DNA of 64,000 nucleotides from NCBI GenBank assembly GCA_964035545.1, contig OZ037767.1, positions 11,947,081 to 12,011,080 on the forward strand. The letters are read 5' to 3'. The position numbers and the translations under genes are program-made. Position 1 is the stretch's first letter. Each line of letters starts with the position of its first letter. Below are positions 52,750 through 64,000 of the stretch, piece by piece. The DNA comes from Bugula neritina (lineage: Eukaryota > Bryozoa > Gymnolaemata > Cheilostomatida > Bugulidae). A model generated the notes under the pieces. The model saw only the letters and a list, made by a program, of their open reading frames with translations, searched no databases and was not told the DNA's origin.

Positions 52750-54484
52750 AGGTTAGAGTATATGCATATTATAGATTAGAGTATATGCATATTATAGATT
52801 AGAGTATATGTATAATCAGTTTTATCGTATTTATTATTCATTATATCTTTCTTTTAGAATGTTGGATAATTGTCTCATCGAGGAAAAGATAAAGCAGGAT
52901 AAGACAATTTCTGTAATTAGCTTGATAACTGGTCAGCGTAGAGGTCGAGCAGTTGGCTGGGATTTTATCCGAACCAACTGGGACTTCCTGTATGACAGGT
53001 AGACTCTACATACCTATGTACCTACAGTACATATTGTATATACAGTAAATGTTGTGTATACAGCACATGTTGTGTATACAGTACATGTTGTGTATATAAT
53101 ACATGTTGTATTGTGTATGAATACATTGTGTAGTATATATACGAATGTTGTCATATCAGTATGTCTATCTACAAAGTAACTTTCCAGCCATCTGAACTAC
53201 AAGGACTTAGTAACAGCTAAATAACTTTGTATTTTCAATTTTAGTTTTCTTTCTTACTAATTCCTCTATTTCACTCAGCAAACTTCGAACAAATACTTGA
53301 CTTGAGATTAACGGAGCTGCTATTACATGCACTTTACCTCCCACCTTTACCTCCCACCCTTACCTCCTACCTTTACCTCCTGTCTTTACCTTTTATCTTT
53401 ACCTCCTACCTTTGCCTCTCATCTTTACCTCCTGTCTTTACCTTTACCTCTTACCTTTACCTCTTGCTTTTACTTTGTAGACATAAGACTCAGATATCCC
53501 GTCTTGTTTCAGCCTCTACGTCCACTTTTTCCAGCCATCAGCGACTGCATGAGGTGAGTTTTACCACCCAGTATATGCACTAATTCCTAACACTCCACAA
53601 TGCGTGTAGACTTAAACTGCTGCCGCTTCAAAATATATTCATTCTACTCATTCCATCAATGTAAATCTCGGCAGGTTTTGGCTGATAATAGCAGTTGGTT
53701 TGCGGTTTCACTAAAATTATCATCATCAGCAACTGTAATATTATCAGCTCATCTCTGCAAACTATATTCACCCAGTTACTGTACATGTATGTTGTATTCA
53801 CTCAGTTACTGTACATGTATGTTGTATTCACTCAGTTACTGTACATGTATGTTGTATTCACTCAGTTACTGTACATGTATGTTGTATTCACTCAGTTACT
53901 GTACATGTACGTTGTATTCACTCAGTTACTGTACATGTATGTTGTATTCACTCAGTTACTGTACATGTATGTTGTATTCACTCAGTTACTGTACATGTAT
54001 GTTGTATTCACTCAGTTACTGTACATGTATGTTGTATTCACTCAGTTACTGTACATGTATGTTGTATTCACTCAGTTACTGTACATGTATGTTGTATTCA
54101 CTCAGTTACTGTACATGTATGTTGTATTCACTCAGTTACTGTACATGTATGTTGTATTCACTCAGTTACTGTACATGTATGTTGTATTCACTCAGTTACT
54201 GTACATGTATGTTGTATTCACTCAGTTACTGTACATGTATGTTGTATTCACTCAGTTACTGTACATGTATGTTGTATTCACTCAGTTACTGTACATGTAT
54301 GTTGTATTCACTCAGTTACTGTACATGTATGTTGTATTCACAGATGGACGAGTTTTTCGAGAAGAATAAAGTGGGCGGGGACGAACGTGCGGTGAGTCAG
54401 GCTCGCGAAATCGTCCTGTCGAACATCTTCTTTATGGAGAATCGCTCTGAAGACATCCTCAATAGTATTCTCGAAATGGGATAG
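20867..54484 (+). CDS. M1 zinc aminopeptidase A (APN/ERAP type), 21 exons
   Basis: Removes N-terminal residues from peptides; predicted type II membrane ectoenzyme with a short basic tail (HKEVSCRKR), membrane helix and Ser/Thr/Pro stalk. Exons: 20867-20998 (first ATG 20905), 21201-21366, 21631-21769, 22569-22771, 23056-23247, 23665-23773, 24234-24354, 24445-24599, 25092-25220, 25896-26036, 26619-26750, 46491-46657, 47428-47510, 47915-48015, 48311-48366, 49589-49825, 49944-50078, 50432-50602, 52858-52998, 53481-53553, 54344-54484. All are GT/AG with matching phases; 961 residues from that ATG (human APN 967). Catalytic signs: GAIEN (352-356, family norm GAMEN), zinc site HELAH (388-392) with Glu 411 in NEGF at the exact 18-residue spacing, and Tyr 481 in SISYTK. 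Exons 13 to 21 form the C-terminal ERAP1-like domain (W..LN....[14 protein letters not shown]). An acceptor before exon 1 suggests an upstream exon. Confidence 0.92.
21124..21183. repeat. 26-bp direct duplication before exon 2
   Basis: The segment GTGCTACAGGTATATATGTT with AGCAAT occurs twice in tandem, with a partial third, directly upstream of the acceptor of exon 2 of aminopeptidase A. Confidence 0.8.
21457..21625. repeat. 36-bp minisatellite ending at the exon 3 acceptor
   Basis: Four to five copies of a 36-base unit (ATTTTATTCTACATAGAG plus TTATAATACAATAATACT) run up to the polypyrimidine tract of exon 3 (acceptor at 21630). The last copy grades into TTTTGTCTCAG, the functional acceptor. 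Confidence 0.85.
21770..22568. other. Intron 3 of aminopeptidase A
   Basis: About 800 bases of AT-rich intron with no recognisable coding segment, repeat array or mobile element. Confidence 0.6.
22958..23043. repeat. ACACTGATATATAAT tandem repeat before exon 5
   Basis: About six copies of a 15- to 17-base unit (TACACTGATATATAA and variants) end roughly ten bases before the acceptor of exon 5 of aminopeptidase A. A 171-codon minus-strand frame across this region is a by-product. Confidence 0.8.
23255..23395. repeat. Imperfect ATAC/CATA tetranucleotide tract
   Basis: TACATACATACA-type tetranucleotide sequence interrupted by TATGC and CACACA lies in the intron after exon 5 and directly follows its donor. 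Chance frames of 85 and 171 codons cross it. Confidence 0.75.
24996..25025 (+). pseudogene. Exon 9' - truncated copy of aminopeptidase exon 9
   Basis: After an acceptor-like CTCTCTCCAG, nine codons WFGNYVTMK match the start of exon 9 and are followed at once by TAG. The rest of the exon is missing and the sequence switches to the intron block that precedes the intact exon 9 (25092-25220). Splicing exon 8 to this site would give a stop after nine codons and destroy the zinc-ligand Glu, so it must be skipped. It is probably the remnant of the gene's own original exon 9, cut by the exchange described in the findings. Confidence 0.8.
25026..25381 (+). repeat. Block nearly identical to aminopeptidase B 62803-63162
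   Basis: This 356-base block (end of intron 8, exon 9, intron 9, start of exon 10a) matches 62803-63162 of the paralogue with only scattered changes, including intron bases. The match stops at C25381, inside an exon. Exons 8 and 10 on either side are much more diverged. This points to recent gene conversion or unequal exchange. Confidence 0.85.
25309..25381 (+). pseudogene. Exon 10a - truncated copy of aminopeptidase exon 10
   Basis: A good acceptor (CTCTTCATAG) is followed by [18 protein letters not shown] and SSHPLS, almost identical to exon 10 of aminopeptidase B (63090-63230). It breaks after codon 24 into unrelated intron sequence and has no donor; the frame runs to a stop near 25464. 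The intact, diverged exon 10 of this gene ([17 protein letters not shown] onwards) is at 25896-26036. If spliced in, 10a would truncate the protein before the catalytic Tyr. Confidence 0.85.
25763..25802. repeat. TA microsatellite
   Basis: About 20 TA units between the broken exon 10a and the intact exon 10 of aminopeptidase A. Confidence 0.95.
26481..26778 (+). repeat. Block nearly identical to aminopeptidase B 63371-63667
   Basis: The end of intron 10, all of exon 11 and the start of intron 11 match the paralogue almost base for base (exon 11 differs mainly at NTHKYG against NSHKYG). The intron matches are as good as the exon matches, so purifying selection on protein cannot explain them. 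This is a second homogenised tract, separated from the first by diverged exon 10. Confidence 0.85.
27283..27774 (-). pseudogene. Possible DNA-transposon end and N-terminal relic
   Basis: Two abutting minus-strand frames (27774-27496 and 27495-27283) read through one stop. The stretch holds an inverted repeat around 27545-27605 (AATCGGCCGATAAA against TTTATCGGCCGG). I cannot assign the protein (for example [20 protein letters not shown]). The repeat and its setting beside other relics suggest a terminal part of a DNA transposon. Confidence 0.3.
28312..30226 (-). mobile_element. Decayed pogo-like DNA transposon (transposase pseudogene)
   Basis: Minus strand, 5' to 3': 30226-30014 encodes a Psq-type helix-turn-helix with ATG ([19 protein letters not shown]). 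About 29760-29510 encodes [13 protein letters not shown], then in another frame [13 protein letters not shown] with the first catalytic Asp. 29505-28312 (397 codons, no ATG) encodes the rest of the DDE_1 superfamily nuclease: [30 protein letters not shown] (second Asp) and [18 protein letters not shown]. At least two frameshifts and an internal stop make it non-functional. Cut-and-paste transposition is the family role. Confidence 0.85.
30295..30351. repeat. Repeated GGGGCTGATTGAGAC motif at the pogo 5' side
   Basis: GGGGGCTGATTGAGAC occurs on the plus strand at 30296-30311. GGCTGGTTGAGAC and GGGGCTGATTGAGAC occur on the minus strand near 30313-30350. Related minus-strand words (GGGGCACATTGAGAC, GGGGGCACATTGAACA) lie at about 30672-30705. 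Such repeated short words upstream of the transposase start are likely subterminal binding sites. Confidence 0.5.
30836..31995 (-). mobile_element. Non-LTR retrotransposon (LINE) reverse transcriptase fragment
   Basis: Minus strand: the pre-RT region ([19 protein letters not shown], about 31990-31900), then 31843-31268 with [16 protein letters not shown] and [19 protein letters not shown], then after a frameshift 31159-30836 with [20 protein letters not shown] and LFADDILMY, the polymerase motif (FADD). Both the 5' end (no endonuclease) and the 3' end are missing. The motif order is that of jockey/CR1-like elements, whose reverse transcriptase copies RNA at the nicked target. Confidence 0.88.
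31990..33236 (-). mobile_element. PIF/Harbinger transposase relic 1
   Basis: Minus strand, in order: 33236-32973 gives [35 protein letters not shown] and HEMCAAIY. About 32890-32845 gives [15 protein letters not shown] with the first catalytic Asp. 32749-32567 gives [17 protein letters not shown]. 32539-32312 gives [20 protein letters not shown] and PYARSRG. 32222 onward gives [12 protein letters not shown] and [10 protein letters not shown]. This is the full order of the HARBI1-like DDE_4 nuclease, split over several frames. It joins LINE sequence in frame near 31990. Confidence 0.88.
34564..34655. repeat. TA microsatellite
   Basis: About 40 TA units with one ACA interruption near the start. 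Frames of 77 and 94 codons (YIYIYI) are by-products. Confidence 0.95.
35472..36560 (-). mobile_element. PIF/Harbinger transposase relic 2
   Basis: Minus strand: about 36550-36390 gives [20 protein letters not shown]. About 36330-36180 gives [17 protein letters not shown] and [17 protein letters not shown]. 36029-35742 gives [20 protein letters not shown] and [19 protein letters not shown] (catalytic Asp region). 35672-35472 gives [20 protein letters not shown]. The motif order is Harbinger-like, but residues differ widely from relic 1 (for example [11 protein letters not shown] against [11 protein letters not shown]), so it is another lineage. Interrupted by stops. Confidence 0.82.
37723..38815 (-). 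repeat. Imperfect tandem duplication of about 540 bases
   Basis: Two copies (about 37850-38290 and 38390-38815) share AATTATCCAAATGA(C/T)CTTTT, TTTGTGTGTCACACTGACT, ACTATGGTAGC and CATCATTTGTCT-like words in the same order. Minus-strand frames (for example 37968-37723, [19 protein letters not shown]) suggest that the unit was once coding, perhaps an accessory protein of a neighbouring transposon. The protein is not recognised. Confidence 0.6.
41207..41416 (-). pseudogene. Short relic, possibly a transposon-associated BESS-like tail
   Basis: A minus-strand frame without ATG reads [16 protein letters not shown] then [12 protein letters not shown]; one frame over it could continue [17 protein letters not shown]. 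Acidic-aromatic then basic helical sequence resembles the tail of MADF/BESS-type proteins that accompany Harbinger elements. The match is weak and could be chance. Confidence 0.25.
46674..47060. repeat. Degenerate TATTAGCTATC repeat
   Basis: Loose iterations of an 11-base word (TATTAGCTATC, TGTTAGCCATC, TATTGGCTATA) in the intron between exons 12 and 13 of aminopeptidase A, in two clusters around 46680-46755 and 46915-47060. Confidence 0.65.
49235..49560. repeat. 23-bp minisatellite before exon 16
   Basis: About fourteen imperfect units such as AGCTCACAATGACATCTAGT(CTT) and AGCACACACCGACATCTACT(CC) fill the end of intron 15 of aminopeptidase A and stop about 25 bases before the acceptor of exon 16 (49588). 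Confidence 0.85.
50812..50885. repeat. TA microsatellite, left of the Tc1/mariner element
   Basis: A nearly pure TA run ending at the left terminal repeat of the Tc1/mariner element. A similar run (52661-52746) starts at its right end. Confidence 0.95.
50886..52662 (+). mobile_element. Near full-length Tc1/mariner element, inactive
   Basis: Terminal inverted repeats begin TACAGTG(A/C)TGTG(A/G)AAAAGTT (50885 onward and, inverted, up to 52663), about 28 bases with few mismatches, flanked by TA. Plus-strand transposase: helix-turn-helix [19 protein letters not shown] (51334-51543, stop inside), then a second frame with [12 protein letters not shown] (first catalytic Asp, about 51738) and GVMFWGC. 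51904-52293 (no ATG) carries [17 protein letters not shown] (second Asp) and [11 protein letters not shown]. The third catalytic residue should be Glu in NPIENLW, but Arg is read. Stops, frameshifts and this loss make it dead. It lies inside intron 18 of aminopeptidase A. Confidence 0.92.
52661..52812. repeat. TA microsatellite and 23-bp repeat
   Basis: A TA run (52661-52746) to the right of the Tc1/mariner element is followed by two and a half copies of a 23-base unit (GAGTATATGCATATTATAG plus ATTA) at 52753-52811, about 45 bases before exon 19. Confidence 0.9.
53030..53120. repeat. ACATGTTGTGTATACAGT short tandem repeat
   Basis: About five imperfect 17- to 18-base units (GTACATGTTGTGTATACA) begin about 30 bases after the donor of exon 19 of aminopeptidase A. 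Confidence 0.75.
53334..53478 (+). repeat. Polypyrimidine 12-bp minisatellite feeding the exon 20 acceptor
   Basis: About twelve units of TTTACCTCCTAC or TTTACCTCCCAC variants form a continuous C/T-rich run on the sense strand that ends at TTTACTTTGTAG, the acceptor of exon 20. The array is effectively an expanded polypyrimidine tract. Confidence 0.85.
53764..54343 (+). repeat. 30-bp minisatellite carrying an acceptor-like site in every unit
   Basis: About 19 almost identical 30-base copies (GTTGTATTCACTCAG plus TTACTGTACATGTAT) fill intron 20 of aminopeptidase A up to exon 21. Each copy contains TTGTATTCACTCAG, close to the true acceptor TTGTATTCACAG at 54332-54343. The unit has no stop in the sense frames, so frames of 224 and 294 codons appear; the longer runs in frame into exon 21, but no ATG or upstream exon supports it as a protein. 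Confidence 0.95.
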
Positions 54485-55787
54485 GACGAGATGCTCTCTC
54501 GTGTCTACTCTCTACTCTACCTTACATGTTTTCAACTTTCTTTCAAGTGCAATATGCAGCCACGAGGTTATATTAAATTACATATTTAAGCAGCAGAACA
54601 TTTTCTATAAGTATCACATCGGCTACATTCATGTATTTTAATCAGATGTAATCATTTTACCTTGTAACAAGGCTTAAGCCTTTGTTGACGTGCGAGACTT
54701 CCATGGGCCAATAGGTTTGCTTCTTAAAGTAATATAACAGTAATTGAGTTGTTTTTATGTACAGAGTTATGAGATGGTGCTCTAAACACACGGAGTTTGA
54801 GTATCCTTTTAATCACAGTTGTCTTTAGAAATCAATTTAAATCAACTGGCACAGTAGATCTCGAAAGGGTGGGTTTGTGTTGAATTGTATAATTGGTGTA
54901 TAGCTATGGCATTCACTAGCTCCTGATTCAACCTTTTTATTAAACTATGTGTGAATGAGCCTAGTAACCAGTCACTAATTCTCCTGTTTTTAGTAAATTT
55001 TAATGCCCCCCCCCCCCAAATCAATGCCTCATTGTTAAAACAGAAACAGTATAAACTCCAGGAGCAGGTTTTATCATTGGCTACAGTAAATTGACACTGC
55101 CTCTTTTAAGATAGTTTTATGGAGCTATTTAATTCTGACCATTTGGTTAGTCTGTATCTCATTCACATATTAGCCTTCCATTAACTCTGTACAAGCTAAT
55201 CCATCAAACATAGTCTCACTGTTGGACCATAAAAGTCTAGGAACACAACCCCTGTAACTCTTAATAGCTCCATCTTTGGGTAGCTTTCTTACTTACAAAT
55301 CTCCTGCACTCTACTTGCATCAAGCATCGACTCTTTTGTCATGCATATATTTTCTTATACTAGCTCTGTTTTTATGTTATGAAGGACACATGTTTTACCT
55401 CTCTCAAGAGTTCAACATTATCTATACATACCTGATGAATGTAACCATCACTAGATCTGAATTTGCCTGTGGTGTTGTGAAACATTTGTTTTCTTGTACA
55501 TCAGGGTTTTGTTTTCATTCTTTTTTAACATTTCAATAAACTATTTTAATAACATATGTGACTTTTCATAAAAAATCTCTTCATACAATAAACTGTTATA
55601 TTAGACCCATAAACTTTTTAATAAAAACCTGTAGTTGTAGATCTAACATGGTTGCATTTTAGTAGCATGCATGCGGTGTGTAGTTATGCTGTCTGCTATA
55701 TCTGATATTTTCATCAAGTTTTGATAGTACTGGATTCTGAAACGAGTGGTTCATCAACAATACAACATATCAAAGCCAAGTGGCATT
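54485..55787 (+). other. 3' untranslated and intergenic region between the aminopeptidases
   Basis: The spacer between the stop of gene A and the first ATG of gene B is only about 1.3 kb. It should contain the 3' UTR of A and the promoter of B. It has a poly(C) run at about 55007-55017 and no other recognisable element apart from the poly(A) signals listed separately. Confidence 0.5.
55535..55592 (+). terminator. Candidate poly(A) signals of aminopeptidase A
   Basis: AATAAA occurs at 55535-55540 and again at 55587-55592, about 1.05 kb after the stop codon. No nearer exact AATAAA was seen on the plus strand, so a long 3' UTR is likely, unless a variant signal is used. Confidence 0.4.
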
Positions 55788-63639
<7,852 letters not shown>

Positions 63640-63682
63640 GTAAGCTGCTCCTATTGTAGATATACTGGGTTCTATTAAGTAT

Positions 63683-63796
63683 GTGTAGTATGTAGCCTCA
63701 GGTGTGTATGGTAAGTAGCCTCAGGTGTGTATAGTAAGTAGCCTCAGGTGTGAATAGTAAGTAGCCTCAGGTGTGTATAGTCTGTAGCCTTAGGTA
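63683..63796. repeat. 24-bp tandem repeat after exon 11 of aminopeptidase B
   Basis: Five copies of GTAAGTAGCCTCAGGTGTG (plus TATA) variants start about 45 bases after the donor of exon 11. Each unit contains GTAAGT or GTATGT, which resembles a splice donor. Confidence 0.85.
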
Positions 63797-64000
63797 CTCG
63801 CCCACTACTTTCAGATATAATCAAATACACAGAAGAGCGCACGCGTGCGCTCAGAATGACACGTTCAGAAAGACACACAGACAAATACTATATTTTGTGC
63901 TTAGTTTAGGTTTCTGATAATGGGTTGAGTGCTTAGGTTGTAAATGCAGAATGATTTCAAAAAGGGTTAAACAAATGTTTGCGAATTTATAAATTTCAAG

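Noticed and set aside
53600-54484. Plus-strand frames of 294 and 224 codons made of [10 protein letters not shown] or [10 protein letters not shown] units
   Set aside because: Products of the 30-bp intronic minisatellite; the longer one only continues into exon 21 because that exon follows in frame.
55746-55787. Start of aminopeptidase B at 55746
   Set aside because: The codon there is GTG; the first true in-frame ATG is at 55788, and a better signal-peptide start at 55884.

Overview
The window is invertebrate animal nuclear DNA: AT-rich, intron-rich, full of simple repeats and decayed transposons, and with no bacterial-type gene organisation. Gene content (a Toll-like receptor, Mediator subunit MED17 and two tandem M1 zinc aminopeptidases) together with a tRNA-derived SINE, PIF/Harbinger, pogo, Tc1/mariner and non-LTR relics fits a marine invertebrate, perhaps a lophotrochozoan. 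The species cannot be fixed from the sequence.

Layout. (1) 1-6194, minus strand: a Toll-like receptor with one large exon for the leucine-rich ectodomain and membrane segment, then short exons for the cytoplasmic TIR domain. The last TIR piece looks broken. (2) 7585-14070, minus strand: MED17, rebuilt as twelve exons with consistent phases and 632 codons; three of its introns carry minisatellites. A possible 5' exon lies at 15575-15757. (3) 14100-20860: gene-poor DNA with degenerate short repeats, a 494-bp fold-back element with TTAA ends and a SINE. (4) 20867-54484, plus strand: a complete M1 aminopeptidase (APN/ERAP type) in 21 exons, about 961 residues, type II membrane topology. Its 19.7-kb intron 11 is a transposon graveyard (pogo, Harbinger twice, a LINE), and intron 18 holds an almost full-length but dead Tc1/mariner element. 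(5) 55788-63639, plus strand: the first eleven exons of a second, paralogous M1 aminopeptidase that runs off the window.

The most interesting signals are in the aminopeptidase pair. Exons and introns around exons 9 to 11 are a mosaic: two blocks are almost identical between the paralogues, introns included, while the exons beside them are diverged. The event left two broken exon copies (9' and 10a) inside the first gene, and both must be skipped. The last intron of the first gene is a 30-bp minisatellite that repeats an acceptor-like sequence about 19 times before the true acceptor. In the second gene a splice-donor junction has been copied, direct and inverted, through a TA microsatellite. 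No wholly new defence or metabolic system was recognised.

Gene models come from hand-reading splice sites and phases. Exon coordinates are exact to the base where a consensus GT/AG junction keeps frame. Transcription starts, UTR limits and alternative splicing cannot be seen.
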